A stretch of 64,000 nt of DNA from Colwellia sp. 12G3. GTDB lineage: Bacteria; Pseudomonadota; Gammaproteobacteria; Enterobacterales; Alteromonadaceae. Where the stretch lies: NCBI RefSeq assembly GCF_002836775.1, contig NZ_PJAQ01000009.1, forward strand, positions 62,001 to 126,000. The letters run 5' to 3'. How positions within the stretch are numbered: position 1 is the stretch's first letter; every line of letters starts with the position of its first letter. This document shows, piece after piece, positions 9,062 through 19,292 of this stretch. Both the position numbers and the translations under genes were made by a program. Below the pieces are notes generated by a model. The model ran no database searches. It was not told the origin of the DNA and saw nothing but the letters and a program-made list of their open reading frames with translations.

Positions 9062-10804
9062 ATGACAATAGAACAGTGGTTGATGATAGGTGTGTTTATT
9101 GCCACTTTTATCAGCTTAGTTAAATACAGCCATGTACCAGAGCGTGTTTTTTCTGTGACGGTATTGTTGTGTTTAACACTGTCGTTTGTCAGTGTTGACG
9201 ACATTTTAACCAATGCCGTTAACCCTGGTCTTGTCACCCTTGTTTTATTGGTGTTGTGTTCATTCGCTTTTGAACGTACCAGTATTTTAAGGCGTTTGTC
9301 TGCCGGCGTTTTTAACGGTTCAAAAGTAAAATCTACCTTACGTTTATTGCTCGGCACTGCCTTGGCATCAGCGATAATGAGTAATACGGCGGTGGTGGCA
9401 ACACTCATCAATACCGTGAAAAAAAACAAATTAATTAATGCCGGAAAGCTCTTATTACCGCTATCGTTTGCCGCTATTTTAGGGGGAACGCTAACGTTAG
9501 TGGGCACCTCGACCAACCTTATTGTAAACAGCTTATTGATTAAACAAGGGCATCAAGGTTTTGGCTTTTTTGATTTCACCTTAATTGGTCTAGCGGCTTT
9601 TGTTTTATGTTTATTTGTTATTTTAGTGCGCAGTCGTTCTTTACCTAATTTAGTTGATGATGATTTAGCCACCAATGACTATTTGCTCGAAGCGGAAGTT
9701 GCGCTATCTTCAGCCTTGATTGGTAAGACGATTGAAGATAATGGCCTGAGAAATTTAGACTCTTTATTTTTAGTTGAAATAGTACGACAAGGTCGATTAA
9801 TTTCCCCTGTTTGCCCAGAAGAATGTGTACAAGCGAAAGACAAGCTTATTTTCAGTGGTGATATCTCAAAAGTACTGACATTGCAGCAATTTGATGGCTT
9901 AAACTTATATGCAGAGCAAGGTAATTTACTGCGAGAGAATTTATTACGTGATAATTTAACGGAAGTCCTGGTTAAAGCGGATTCAACCATCGCAGGAAAA
10001 ACGCTTAAGAAAGCCGGCTTTCGAGCACGATTTGATGCCGCTGTTGTTGCGGTACGTCGAGAAGGTAGTGCCTTATCAGGAAAACTCGGTGATATTGTAC
10101 TACAACCGGGTGACTTCCTAGTATTAGCGGTAGGGCAAGATTTTACCACCCGACCTAATTTATCTAAAAACTTTTACATATTATCAGGCCATCAGGCAGA
10201 TAATATGCTCAGCGGTTGGCGTGATTACACCACGGTTTGGGGTTTTATTGCCAGTATTCTGGTCTCAGTTTTTACACCATTACCACTGATAAGTTGTTTA
10301 TTTATTTATTTGGCTTTTATCATTTTTAGTGGTGCATTATCGGTTAATGAAATTAAACGTCGCTTTCCCCTCGAAATTTGGATGATAGTATTAGGTGCGC
10401 TCACGTTAGCATCAGCCTTCGAAAATACCGGTATTGCGGGGATGTTTGCGCAGAATATTGAAGACTATTTATTTGGTCAAAGTATCTATCTTGCCTTTAT
10501 CATTATCTTTGTGTTAACGCTGATAATGACAGAACTAATTACCAACAGCGCTGCAGCGGCATTAGCATTCCCTATTGCGTATAATATTGCCTTAGGACTT
10601 GGCGTTGACCCGACACCGTTTGTAATGGCGGTAGCCTTTGCGGCAAGTGGTAGCTTTATTAGCCCTTACGGTTATCAAACCAATGTTATGGTGTATAACG
10701 CCGGTAATTACCAATTAAAAGACTTTGTCCGTTTTGGTTTACCTATTTCATTGATTTATAGCACAACGGTAATTTTGGTTATTCCCATTGTTTATCCGTT
10801 TTAA
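9062..10804 (+). CDS. SLC13-family permease with two RCK_C domains, probable sulfate transporter
   Basis: The 580-residue protein has an ArsB/NhaD-like fold split by a soluble middle region. The first membrane half carries SNTAVV at 107-112 and GTSTNL at 148-153; the second carries ITNSAAAALAFP and GYQTNVM. Two RCK_C (TrkA-C) domains occupy roughly 205-280 and 295-365. This SLC13-RCK_C-RCK_C-SLC13 architecture is found in bacterial and algal permeases often linked to sulfate uptake. Its position between cysN and cysC supports sulfate as substrate, which is an inference. The ATG lacks a close Shine-Dalgarno. Confidence 0.88.
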   Translation: MTIEQWLMIGVFIATFISLVKYSHVPERVFSVTVLLCLTLSFVSVDDILTNAVNPGLVTLVLLVLCSFAFERTSILRRLSAGVFNGSKVKSTLRLLLGTALASAIMSNTAVVATLINTVKKNKLINAGKLLLPLSFAAILGGTLTLVGTSTNLIVNSLLIKQGHQGFGFFDFTLIGLAAFVLCLFVILVRSRSLPNLVDDDLATNDYLLEAEVALSSALIGKTIEDNGLRNLDSLFLVEIVRQGRLISPVCPEECVQAKDKLIFSGDISKVLTLQQFDGLNLYAEQGNLLRENLLRDNLTEVLVKADSTIAGKTLKKAGFRARFDAAVVAVRREGSALSGKLGDIVLQPGDFLVLAVGQDFTTRPNLSKNFYILSGHQADNMLSGWRDYTTVWGFIASILVSVFTPLPLISCLFIYLAFIIFSGALSVNEIKRRFPLEIWMIVLGALTLASAFENTGIAGMFAQNIEDYLFGQSIYLAFIIIFVLTLIMTELITNSAAAALAFPIAYNIALGLGVDPTPFVMAVAFAASGSFISPYGYQTNVMVYNAGNYQLKDFVRFGLPISLIYSTTVILVIPIVYPF

Positions 10805-10878
10805 TTTTCCTGTTACCTTGGTCCCGAGTTCTGAATATAAATGACCTTGATGACACCCCACTATAGAGCCTATCTAGA

Positions 10879-11538
10879 ATGACTGAAGCTAAAATGACAA
10901 CAGCTAATATGAAAACAGGCAGTATGCAAACCGAGAATACCGTATGGCATAACCAACAAATCAGCAAGGTACAACGTGCTGAGTTAAAACAACAAAAACC
11001 GGCACTACTTTGGTATACCGGTTTAAGCGGCTCAGGTAAATCAACCGTTGCCAATGCTGTTGATGCGTTGTTATTTAAACTCGGTTGTCATAGCTATTTA
11101 CTCGATGGTGACAATGTTCGTCACGGTCTTAATGGCGATTTAGGTTTTAGTGATGAAGCGCGTATTGAAAATATTCGCCGTATTTCTGAAGTGGCTAAGT
11201 TATTTCTTGATGCTGGCCTTGTGGTTTCAACCGCCTTTATCTCTCCCTTTGCCAGTGATAGAGCGTTAGCTAAAGCTAAACTAGAAGAGGGTGAATTTAT
11301 CGAAGTTTTTATTGATACCCCTATCAGTATCTGTGAGCAACGTGATCCCAAAGGCTTATATAAAAAAGCACGTGCAGGGGAAATAAAAGACTTTACCGGT
11401 ATTGACTCAACATATGATGTTCCAGCATCTCCAGAAATTCACGTGAAAACGGCAGAGCAATCTGTTGAACAATGTGCAGAGCAAATTGTTGGCTATTTAA
11501 TGGCGCAAGGTTTTATTAGCAAAGCTGATTTAAGCTAA
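10879..11538 (+). CDS. cysC: Adenylylsulfate kinase (CysC)
   Basis: CysC phosphorylates APS at the 3' position to give PAPS, the substrate of PAPS reductase. The protein shows Walker [10 protein letters not shown] at 48-56, [20 protein letters not shown] and [12 protein letters not shown], all typical of APS kinase. At 219 residues it is slightly longer than the E. coli enzyme (201). The excess is an N-terminal, Thr/Met-rich tail with in-frame ATGs at 10879, 10894, 10909 and 10924; the last would give a more typical N-terminus, so the start is uncertain. It closes the cysD-cysN-permease-cysC group. Confidence 0.95.
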   Translation: MTEAKMTTANMKTGSMQTENTVWHNQQISKVQRAELKQQKPALLWYTGLSGSGKSTVANAVDALLFKLGCHSYLLDGDNVRHGLNGDLGFSDEARIENIRRISEVAKLFLDAGLVVSTAFISPFASDRALAKAKLEEGEFIEVFIDTPISICEQRDPKGLYKKARAGEIKDFTGIDSTYDVPASPEIHVKTAEQSVEQCAEQIVGYLMAQGFISKADLS

Positions 11539-11625
11539 CAATCAGTCACATTTGAATTGAATGTTAGTTAGCTATTAATTCGCAATTCGTAGCTGTTTTA
11601 CAAGATATAATAGGGATTTTCCACC

Positions 11626-12618
11626 ATGCATTATGATGTATTTAATGGCGATGCCGACGGCATTATTGCTCTACTTCAGTTACGTTTAGCCAAACCTAAA
11701 GAGTCAGTGCTTATTACTGGCGTTAAGCGTGATATCAGCCTGCTAAAACAAGTAGATATCACCACAGCGACTTCAGTAGCGGTATTAGATATTTCTCTAG
11801 AAAAAAACATTCAACCGTTACAAGCGTTACTCGATAAGCAAGTTGAGGTGTTTTATGTTGATCATCATAGAACAGGTGAAATCCCTAATTCAGCGAAGCT
11901 AACTACGTTACTTAATACCGATGCTAATACTTGTACTAGTTTGTTAATCAATGATTTTTTGCAAGGTCAATATGCCAGTTGGGCAATTGCCGCCGCTTTT
12001 GGCGATAATATGCAAGCCTCAGCAACAGCACTTGCTGATAAAACTGGATTGACCAAAACAGAGCAAGCACAGTTAAATGAGTTAGGTATTTATATTAATT
12101 ACAATGGTTACGGTGCCAGTGTTGACGATTTACACTTTCATCCCGCTGATTTATACCAAGCATTGTTAAAATACCCCGATCCTTTTACCTTAATTAATGA
12201 AAAAGGCTCACTTTTCTGGCAATTAAAACAGGCCTATTTAGCTGATATGGCTAAGGCACAATCAGCAAAAGTGATCAGTGAACAAATTAGCGTAAAAGCG
12301 GTGCAGTTAGCTGATGAAGCTTGGGCAAGACGAGTGAGTGGGGTATTTGGTAATGATTTAGCCAACCAATCACCTGATAGAGCTCATATTGTATTGACCT
12401 TAAATAAAGAAAATAAGCCTACCGAAGAGCAGGAAAGCCCTTCACTCAGCTATACTGTGAGTTTACGTGCCCCGTTAAATAACAAACAAGGCGCGGGCGA
12501 TATTTGTTCTCTATTCCCAACCGGTGGTGGCAGAGCCGCAGCAGCAGGGATTAATGTTTTACCCGTTGGCAGGTTAGAAGAATTTATTGAACAGGTTAAA
12601 AACTATTACCAAGGTTAG
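11626..12618 (+). CDS. DHH-family phosphoesterase
   Basis: The 330-residue protein starts with FNGDADG (6-12), the first metal-binding motif of DHH phosphoesterases, and has the signature DHH at 79-81. Near the C-terminus GAGDICSLFPTGGGRAAA resembles the glycine-rich DHHA substrate-binding motif. Family members are manganese-dependent phosphodiesterases or exonucleases (RecJ, NrnA, pApA phosphatase). A link to the upstream cys genes through pAp turnover is tempting, but nothing in the sequence shows the substrate. It lies 87 bp after cysC and may be cotranscribed. Confidence 0.82.
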   Translation: MHYDVFNGDADGIIALLQLRLAKPKESVLITGVKRDISLLKQVDITTATSVAVLDISLEKNIQPLQALLDKQVEVFYVDHHRTGEIPNSAKLTTLLNTDANTCTSLLINDFLQGQYASWAIAAAFGDNMQASATALADKTGLTKTEQAQLNELGIYINYNGYGASVDDLHFHPADLYQALLKYPDPFTLINEKGSLFWQLKQAYLADMAKAQSAKVISEQISVKAVQLADEAWARRVSGVFGNDLANQSPDRAHIVLTLNKENKPTEEQESPSLSYTVSLRAPLNNKQGAGDICSLFPTGGGRAAAAGINVLPVGRLEEFIEQVKNYYQG

Positions 12619-12768
12619 AAGCCACTCTCCGGGTTAGGAATAAGGATCTAGCTAAGAAAACGCTATTAAAGTGAAAAACTACGCGTTAAAATAGTCATCA
12701 TAATATTGTACTGTTTTATTATATTTCACAGAGATATTTCAAACAGTTAATGACAAGAGTAGGGATAT

Positions 12769-13794
12769 ATGAGTTTATTAATCACAGGCGGTACGGGTTA
12801 TATTGGTAGTCATACCGTTGTTGAGCTATTGCAGAGCAGCAATGAGCAAGAAATTGTTATTGTGGATAACCTATCTAACTCTTCAACCAAAGTACTTGAA
12901 CGCATTGAGAAAATCACCAACAAAACGGTTACTTTTATCAAAGCAGATATTTGTGATGCGGATGCACTAGAGAATGTTTTTAATCAACATAATATCGAAG
13001 CAGTAATTCATTTTGCCGGGTTTAAAGCGGTAGGTGAATCTAATGAAATACCACTGGCTTATTATCAAAATAATGTTTCCGGTACGATAACCTTATTAGA
13101 GGTTATGGCTAGACATCAGGTAAAGAACTTAGTGTTTAGTTCTTCAGCGACAGTTTATGGTAATAACATTTCGCCATTAAATGAAACTATGCCGACCTCT
13201 GCAACCAATCCTTATGGGCAAACAAAATTGATGGTCGAACATATCCTTTTTGATTTAGCCAAAAGTGATGCGTCTTGGTCGATTGCTTGTTTACGTTATT
13301 TTAATCCAATTGGCGCACATCAATCAGGTTTCATTGGTGAAGACCCAAATGGTATCCCAAATAATTTATTACCTTATGTTGCACAAGTAGCCGTAGGGCG
13401 TTTGGCGCAACTACAAGTATTTGGTGATGATTACGATACGGTAGATGGTACCGGCGTCCGTGACTATATTCATGTGGTTGACTTAGCACAAGGGCATGTA
13501 AAAGCGTTAGAAAGCCTTGCTCATGCTAAAGGTACTATAAAAGGTTGTCAGGCGATTAACTTAGGTACAGGTAACGGTACTTCTGTTTTAGAAATAGTGA
13601 ATACTTTTAAAGAAATTAGTAAACAAGCTATTCCTTATCAAGTCGTTCCGCGCAGAACAGGTGATTTAGCCACTGTGTATGCCGATGCTTCTTTAGCAAA
13701 TGAATTATTAGATTGGCAAGCTAAGCTCGATTTAACCGCGATGATAGAAGATACTTGGCGCTGGCAGTCTGAAAACCCAAAGGGTTTTAATTGA
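12769..13794 (+). CDS. galE: UDP-glucose 4-epimerase (GalE)
   Basis: GalE interconverts UDP-glucose and UDP-galactose with bound NAD. The 341 residues match the usual 338-340. The Rossmann motif GGTGYIGSH is at 7-15, the catalytic serine region SSSAT around 124-128, and the YxxxK pair at Tyr149 and Lys153. YFNPIGAHQSG and GVRDYIHVVDLA are conserved GalE blocks. It stands alone and likely supplies UDP-galactose for surface polysaccharide. A bidirectional-looking terminator separates it from the convergent rhombosortase gene. Confidence 0.96.
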   Translation: MSLLITGGTGYIGSHTVVELLQSSNEQEIVIVDNLSNSSTKVLERIEKITNKTVTFIKADICDADALENVFNQHNIEAVIHFAGFKAVGESNEIPLAYYQNNVSGTITLLEVMARHQVKNLVFSSSATVYGNNISPLNETMPTSATNPYGQTKLMVEHILFDLAKSDASWSIACLRYFNPIGAHQSGFIGEDPNGIPNNLLPYVAQVAVGRLAQLQVFGDDYDTVDGTGVRDYIHVVDLAQGHVKALESLAHAKGTIKGCQAINLGTGNGTSVLEIVNTFKEISKQAIPYQVVPRRTGDLATVYADASLANELLDWQAKLDLTAMIEDTWRWQSENPKGFN

Positions 13795-13818
13795 GATTAA
13801 TCGTATTAACTGCTACAT

Positions 13819-13853
13819 AAAAAGACCATTGGCTTACACCTTTGGTCTTTTTT
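13819..13853 (+). terminator. Terminator between galE and the rhombosortase gene
   Basis: AAAAAGACCA (13819-13828) and TGGTCTTTTT (13843-13852) form a 10-bp stem with a 14-nt loop and a T run on both strands. It serves galE and may also serve the convergent gene, whose stop codon is only 2 bp beyond the stem. Confidence 0.85.
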
Positions 13854-13854
13854 A

Positions 13855-14478
13855 TTATGGGCCTGTTTGAGTTGCGCAACGTTGTTTTTTTATACTGATG
13901 ATGACATAGCAACAGCTGAATATTAAGCCACCTATTGCGCCCCACAAATGCGCATCAATGGCTACGTTGGCATCAATCAATGCCGATACTTGCTCACTAG
14001 CCCCGTAAAATTGTTCATGTGCTATTTTAAGCCATACCCCGATAAATAATAAATAGCCTGTTTTATCTTTATGTCGAATATCCATGATAGCGCCAAAGAC
14101 GAAAATACCGTGCAATACTCCTGACAAACCTACATATTGATGGATTTGTGGGGAGAAATAAAATAGGCCCGCACTACAAACTAACGCAGAAGTAATAAAG
14201 AGTAAGCTGTAGTTTGTTAAAGTATAAAAATGTCCATGCAAAGCCCACAGAAGTATTAATGCGGCTAAATTTAATAATAGATGAATGCCGTTGGTGTGAA
14301 GAAAGTGTCCCGTGAAGGTGCGCCATAATTCGCCTTGGCTAATTAATTGATATTGATAAACGAAAAGACGGTCAATTTTATCATTGAATAAATAGGCCAG
14401 AACAGCGAGCAAAGCAATAGTCACCACTAGTAGGCTGTGTTGCTTGTTCAAAGGAAGATTTTTAAATGTTAATGTCAT
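13855..14478 (-). CDS. rrtA: Rhombosortase (rhomboid-family intramembrane serine protease)
   Basis: The 207-residue protein has about six hydrophobic segments and rhomboid catalytic features: GLSGVLHG with the nucleophile serine at 119, and the partner histidine at 177 in DAHLWGAIGG. The early HLLLNLAALILLWAL segment also fits. The short rhomboid with GLSG followed by a VLHG helix is the rhombosortase subfamily (RrtA), which processes proteins with a C-terminal GlyGly-CTERM signal before type II secretion-linked surface display. A likely substrate is encoded at 20082-24251. No clear Shine-Dalgarno is seen at the ATG. Confidence 0.85.
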   Translation of the reverse strand: MTLTFKNLPLNKQHSLLVVTIALLAVLAYLFNDKIDRLFVYQYQLISQGELWRTFTGHFLHTNGIHLLLNLAALILLWALHGHFYTLTNYSLLFITSALVCSAGLFYFSPQIHQYVGLSGVLHGIFVFGAIMDIRHKDKTGYLLFIGVWLKIAHEQFYGASEQVSALIDANVAIDAHLWGAIGGLIFSCCYVIISIKKQRCATQTGP

Positions 14479-14612
14479 TTTATTAATGTAGTCGTTAAAG
14501 GTTATCAGTGATTTATTGAGTGTTCAGCAGTTATTGATTTATAAAGTATTTATATATTATCAATAAAGTATACAATGGCTGCTTTATTAATTGCGCTTTA
14601 ATTTACTCTTTT

Positions 14613-15269
14613 ATGTCTCGAACACTTTGTTTTACTTGTCAGCGGCCTCAAAAAGCTTGTATTTGTGCTTTTTCCGTAGAGATAAAAAATAATATTCATG
14701 TTGTAGTGCTGCAACACCCAAGTGAAGTATCACAAACGAAAGGTACAATTACTTTATTAGCGAAGTCATTACAATTTTGCCAAGTTATCGTAGGTGAGAG
14801 TTTTGATGATGAAGCCTACTTTTTAAAGGTGATGGAGCAATACCAAGCCGTTTTACTTTATCCAGGAGAAAAAGCACAAACCCTCACTCAAAATTTGGTA
14901 GTGCAATTGACTAAACTCGATCAAAACGCTGAAAAATCACGGGTCAATGCTAAATTCAAGCCGCTTTGCTTAGTGATACTTGATGGCACCTGGAAAAAAG
15001 CTTATCGCATGTTTATGTTGTCACAAACATTACAGCAATTACCTCAAATTTGTTTACCTGAACATCTTGCAAATGCAGGGAAATATCACATTCGTAAAGT
15101 CGCTAAGAAAAATGCTTTATCAAGTTTAGAAGCAAGCTGTTATGCTCTAGCTCTCTTAGAGGCAGCTAGTGACTTTGATGATATTAGCGCTGACCAGGCG
15201 GGTAAATATCAGCCGTTACTGAATAAATTTCAAGCCTTTAATCAGTTCCAATTATCTTTTAGGCCCTAG
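14613..15269 (+). CDS. tapT: DTW-domain tRNA-uridine aminocarboxypropyltransferase (TapT/YfiP-like)
   Basis: The 218-residue protein begins with a zinc-finger-like cysteine set, Cys6, Cys9, Cys16 and Cys18, followed by the SAM-using DTW domain. The family motif appears as DGTW at 124-127, with HIRKVAKKNALSSLEA downstream. E. coli TapT (YfiP) adds the 3-amino-3-carboxypropyl group to uridine 47 of tRNAs. The length is close to the E. coli protein (232). It is divergent from the rhombosortase gene, and its stop codon directly abuts repeat element A. Confidence 0.85.
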   Translation: MSRTLCFTCQRPQKACICAFSVEIKNNIHVVVLQHPSEVSQTKGTITLLAKSLQFCQVIVGESFDDEAYFLKVMEQYQAVLLYPGEKAQTLTQNLVVQLTKLDQNAEKSRVNAKFKPLCLVILDGTWKKAYRMFMLSQTLQQLPQICLPEHLANAGKYHIRKVAKKNALSSLEASCYALALLEAASDFDDISADQAGKYQPLLNKFQAFNQFQLSFRP

Positions 15270-15540
15270 TATACCCGTTCCACTTGAAGAGGCAGGATTC
15301 AGCTGGAATTATAAACGCCTTTAGGTAAGGCATTGGATGAGGAGAATGGTTGTTCCCTTATCGAAATCAATAACGTAACATAAAGCGTTTATAAAACAGC
15401 CCTTTGGGGAAGCCTGAGCAAACCATATTCGTCGTTACATTTGTTTTTAAGGGAATAACCCTTAACAAAAAAATGTGCCTTGATTATGGTTCGCTCAGGT
15501 TTCCTGAAACGAGCATCTTCAAATGAAGCGGGTATATACC
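15270..15540. repeat. Structured intergenic repeat with terminal inverted repeats (element A)
   Basis: The left end reads TATACCCGTTCCACTTGAAG; the right end, on the reverse strand, reads TATACCCGCTTCATTTGAAG. Inside, ATTATAAACGC pairs with GCGTTTATAA and flanks a 49-bp core at 15327-15375. Further right, CCTGAGCAAACCATA pairs with TATGGTTCGCTCAGG, enclosing TTAAGGG-AATAA-CCCTTAA. The core matches element B (43655-43703) at 43 of 49 bases by eye. It starts 1 bp after the tapT stop and ends 20 bp before ggt, so it may affect either transcript. Confidence 0.85.
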
Positions 15541-15559
15541 AATATTTCAAGGAAACCGG

Positions 15560-17320
15560 ATGATTCATAACTCATTTTTATTACGCATTAGTTCACTCAC
15601 ATTGGTTGTTGCGCACCTTTTACTAAGCCAAGTGGTACAAGCAAAACGTGAGGTTCGTGAACCCGAAGCAGCAACTGGTTTTAATCAAAAGCAGGCGGTG
15701 TCTGCCAAGCAATATATGGTGGTCGCTGCTAACCCTTATGCCAGTCAAGCAGGGTTGGATATGCTTGAAAAAGGCGGCAGCGCCGTTGATGCTGCCATTG
15801 CGGCACAGCTAGTTTTAAGTTTAGTAGAACCGCAATCATCAGGTCTTGGTGGTGGTACCTTTATGCTACATTGGCACAAAAAAACACAACAATTAACCAC
15901 GTATGATGGTAGAGAAACTGCGCCTCAGGCAGCAACCAGTGATCTGTTTCTAGATAAAAATGGTAAACCACTTCGTTGGGCTGATGCGGTTGTTGGTGGG
16001 AAGTCTGTTGGTGTACCGGGATTACTTGCTGCGCTTAATAAAGGGCATGAAAAATTTGGGGTACTGCCTTGGCAAGTATTGTTTCAACCGGCAATTAAGT
16101 TAGCCGAAAACGGTTTTATTGTATCGCCGCGTTTGGAAAAGTTACTGGGCATGAATTTTAATCCGGGTATTCATCTTTTACCTGAAATTAAAAACTATTT
16201 TTCACCCAATGGTATTGGCATTAAAGCCGGCGATACTTTAAAAAACCCTAAGTTGGCTAAAGCACTGCGTAGTATTGCTAACGAAGGCGTAGATGTTTTC
16301 TATAAGGGCTGGATTGCGAAAAAAATTGTTGAAAAGGTACAAAACTCAGCTATCTCACCTGGGCTGTTAAGTCTTGATGATATGAAAATGTATCAAGCGA
16401 AAGAACGCGCTTCTGTTTGTGGTCCTTATCATCAATATAAAGTCTGTGGCATGGCGCCGCCAAGCTCTGGGGGGATCAGCGTTATTCAAATCTTAGCGCA
16501 ATTACAGTCCTTTGAGCTTTCGCAATATCCACCTAACTCATTACACGCGGTTCACTTATTAACGCAAAGTGCGAGGTTAGCTTTTGCTGATAGGAACAAA
16601 TATATTGCCGATAGTGATTTTGTCAGTGTACCCGTCCAAGGCTTATTAGCTGCAGATTACCTAGCTAAACGTGCTGCTTTAATTGATGAAACAAGTGACA
16701 TGGGACAGGCTTTAGCGGGTAGTCCAGAAAATAGTTTGGTGCTTGGTAATGATAACGCTATTGAAAGGCCATCGACCACTCATTTGGTCGTGGTTGATAA
16801 ACAAGGTAATGCCATATCAATGACCAGTAGTATCGAAAATGGTTTTGGCTCAGCACTCATGGTGCAAGGTTTTATTTTAAATAATCAATTAACTGACTTT
16901 TCACTGGCGCCAAAGCGAGATGGAAAATGGGTAGCTAACAGAGTTGAACCATTAAAAAGGCCTCGTAGTTCAATGGCTCCAATGATGGTGTTTAATGAAG
17001 ATAATTCATTACGTTTGATTGTTGGTGCGCCCGGTGGAAGTCGCATTATTAATTATGTAGCGCAAACTATTATCGGGGTCCTCGATTGGCAGTTGAATGT
17101 ACAGCAGGCCATTAATTTGCCTAAAGTGACTAACAGAAATCATGTAACCACCCTAGAGTTAGATACTGATATTGCCAAACTAAAACCAGCGCTTGAAGCA
17201 AGAGGCCATCAAGTCAAAGTTAGCGCATTAAATAGTGGTTTACATGCTATTGAGGTCACTAAAAATGGACTCGTTGGTGGGGCGGATCCACGTCGTGAAG
17301 GTATTGCGTTAGGGCATTAA
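15560..17320 (+). CDS. ggt: Gamma-glutamyltransferase (periplasmic)
   Basis: Ggt hydrolyses or transpeptidates glutathione and other gamma-glutamyl compounds in the periplasm. The 586 residues begin with a signal peptide (about 1-28). The proenzyme should self-cleave before Thr406 in RPSTTHLVVVDK, the new N-terminal nucleophile of the small subunit. Other family blocks are SGLGGGTFML, YDGRETAP, GVPGLL and GAPGGSRI. The length matches E. coli Ggt (580). AAGGAAACCGG precedes the ATG. Element A lies just upstream and probably within or next to its leader. Confidence 0.95.
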   Translation: MIHNSFLLRISSLTLVVAHLLLSQVVQAKREVREPEAATGFNQKQAVSAKQYMVVAANPYASQAGLDMLEKGGSAVDAAIAAQLVLSLVEPQSSGLGGGTFMLHWHKKTQQLTTYDGRETAPQAATSDLFLDKNGKPLRWADAVVGGKSVGVPGLLAALNKGHEKFGVLPWQVLFQPAIKLAENGFIVSPRLEKLLGMNFNPGIHLLPEIKNYFSPNGIGIKAGDTLKNPKLAKALRSIANEGVDVFYKGWIAKKIVEKVQNSAISPGLLSLDDMKMYQAKERASVCGPYHQYKVCGMAPPSSGGISVIQILAQLQSFELSQYPPNSLHAVHLLTQSARLAFADRNKYIADSDFVSVPVQGLLAADYLAKRAALIDETSDMGQALAGSPENSLVLGNDNAIERPSTTHLVVVDKQGNAISMTSSIENGFGSALMVQGFILNNQLTDFSLAPKRDGKWVANRVEPLKRPRSSMAPMMVFNEDNSLRLIVGAPGGSRIINYVAQTIIGVLDWQLNVQQAINLPKVTNRNHVTTLELDTDIAKLKPALEARGHQVKVSALNSGLHAIEVTKNGLVGGADPRREGIALGH

Positions 17321-17514
17321 TACTCTCGGACAAACACGCATATTTATTCCTATAGTTACGTTCTATTAACGGTGAATTTTACCTTGTTAGTGTTATTTTG
17401 TGCTTCAATGCTAGTTTAGTTAGGTAACTATTTAAATAAGATAATTAATCCCCTAGTATTTTAATGGTGAGCCGTTATTATTAAAAGGATAATAATTCAA
17501 CTATAGGTGGTTAT

Positions 17515-19137
17515 ATGCGCTTAAAAGCAAAGATCTTAGCTTTTGTCATCGTATTATTTTTATCTTTACTCAGTGTCGCTATATTAGGACTACAGGTATT
17601 AACTCGAGCTAGTGAAACGGATAACATCGCTCGCATTAACCAATTAATGAAATCTACAGCCAATATTGTTGAGCAGTTTGAGAAACTCAGTGACAATGAA
17701 GAATTTTCTGAGCAGCAAGCAAAAGGCTTCGCCAAAGAAATGCTTAGAGAAAATAAATACCATGACTCTGAATATGTTTATGTTGTTGATGAAAAACTTA
17801 ATTTTATTGCAACCCCACATGACCCTCAATTACATGGCACCAGCTTTAATGACTTTAAAGATGCGGACGGCCAAAGCATTGGCCAATTAGTCGCGAGTTT
17901 AGTTGGTAATAAAACAAATCAAATTATTACTTATCACTGGAACTCTGAAAGAGATGGTCAAGTTGTTGATTTAACGTCTGTTGTGCAAAAAACACCTAAA
18001 TGGGGCTGGTATATCGGTACGGGCATCAGTTCTGCCGAAGCTGACGCCCGTTATTGGGGGACCGCTAAGTGGTTACTCTCCCTGTCTATTCTTATTGCTG
18101 TGGTGTTATCTACAGCGCTCGCTCGTTTTGGTTTATCGTTAAATAACGCCCTAGGCGGTGAGATAGGTGACGTTCATCAACTGGTTTTAAAAGTATCTCG
18201 TGGAGACCTTAAACAAGACTCCAAGTTTAGTGATGCAAACAGTGAAAGTGTCGTTGGTGCTATTAATTATATGCAAGCAGCTCTGCAAGGTGTTGTACAG
18301 GGTATTAAGGGGGTTGCAGATAACTTGCATAATCAAACCGATGACGCTGAGAGAAGGGCTGGGGAGCTTGATGATTTAACCAGAGCTATGAATGAAGAGA
18401 CCCAAATGGTTGCTTCTGCCATTACAGAGCTAACGGCATCAGCAAGTGCAGTTGCCGAACATGCGCAGCAAACGGCTGACTCAGTTGTTGAAGCTGAAAA
18501 ACAGGGGGAAACGGCTAATATCTTAACGGATGAAGCATCTAAAACGATTAATTTACTTGAAAATCAAATTGAAAACGCGGGTGCTAATATTCAGTTACTT
18601 GATGATGAAGTAAAAAATATAGCTAACGTATTAACCGTTATACAAGGTATTGCTGAGCAAACGAACTTATTAGCACTCAATGCGGCAATTGAAGCGGCAA
18701 GAGCTGGTGAGCAAGGGCGTGGGTTCGCCGTTGTTGCCGACGAAGTTCGTCAGTTGGCACAAAGAACTCAGACCAGTACTGAAGAAATTCACCAAATGAT
18801 TAATAAATTACAAAGTGCGACAAAAGAAGCCAAGAGTTCAGTGAGCCAAAGTATGGAGACCAGTGAGCAAACAGTTGAAAAATCTCAACAAGTCTCTCTA
18901 CAATTGCAGCAAATAGCGAACTCTTTAGGTGAAATATCACAAATGACCCACCAAATATCAACGGCAGCAGTTGAACAATTATCGGCTGGAGAAGATACCG
19001 CTCAACGCATTGTAAATATTTCTGATACAGCGAGTAATACTTCTAGTGTTTCTCGACAAGCTCAATCGGCAGCGCATGAAGCACAGCAATTAAGTGTTAA
19101 TTTAGAAGTTGAAATTAATAAATTTGCAATGGAGTAA
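17515..19137 (+). CDS. Methyl-accepting chemotaxis protein with single Cache (sCache_2-like) sensor
   Basis: The 540-residue receptor has a transmembrane segment at about 8-28, a periplasmic domain (about 30-182), a second membrane segment at about 185-205, a HAMP-like linker and a long signalling coiled coil. The periplasmic part contains [18 protein letters not shown] and WGWYIGTGI, typical of single-Cache sensors for small carboxylates and similar ligands. The signalling hairpin tip [20 protein letters not shown] is at 381-400. The ligand cannot be read from sequence. No other chemotaxis gene is nearby. Confidence 0.95.
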   Translation: MRLKAKILAFVIVLFLSLLSVAILGLQVLTRASETDNIARINQLMKSTANIVEQFEKLSDNEEFSEQQAKGFAKEMLRENKYHDSEYVYVVDEKLNFIATPHDPQLHGTSFNDFKDADGQSIGQLVASLVGNKTNQIITYHWNSERDGQVVDLTSVVQKTPKWGWYIGTGISSAEADARYWGTAKWLLSLSILIAVVLSTALARFGLSLNNALGGEIGDVHQLVLKVSRGDLKQDSKFSDANSESVVGAINYMQAALQGVVQGIKGVADNLHNQTDDAERRAGELDDLTRAMNEETQMVASAITELTASASAVAEHAQQTADSVVEAEKQGETANILTDEASKTINLLENQIENAGANIQLLDDEVKNIANVLTVIQGIAEQTNLLALNAAIEAARAGEQGRGFAVVADEVRQLAQRTQTSTEEIHQMINKLQSATKEAKSSVSQSMETSEQTVEKSQQVSLQLQQIANSLGEISQMTHQISTAAVEQLSAGEDTAQRIVNISDTASNTSSVSRQAQSAAHEAQQLSVNLEVEINKFAME

Positions 19138-19153
19138 ATTAATTAGTCGTATA

Positions 19154-19183
19154 AATAAACTCATCACGTTTGTTGAGTTTATT
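19154..19183 (+). terminator. Possible terminator after the chemoreceptor gene
   Basis: AATAAACTCA and TGAGTTTATT form a perfect 10-bp, AT-rich stem 17 bp after the stop. No long T run follows, so termination is uncertain. Confidence 0.45.
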
Positions 19184-19292
19184 AAAAGTAGAGATAATTA
19201 CCACAGCAAGCATCACTATTGGTGTGGAAATTGCTTTATTCTATTTATTAGTAGTCCCCTAAAACCGACAAAATGTTGGCAGGAGTAGTATA

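Noticed and set aside
8887..9516. A 209-codon minus-strand open frame
   Set aside because: It overlaps the clearly coding SLC13 gene antisense, shows no family motif, and covers part of a palindromic repeat.
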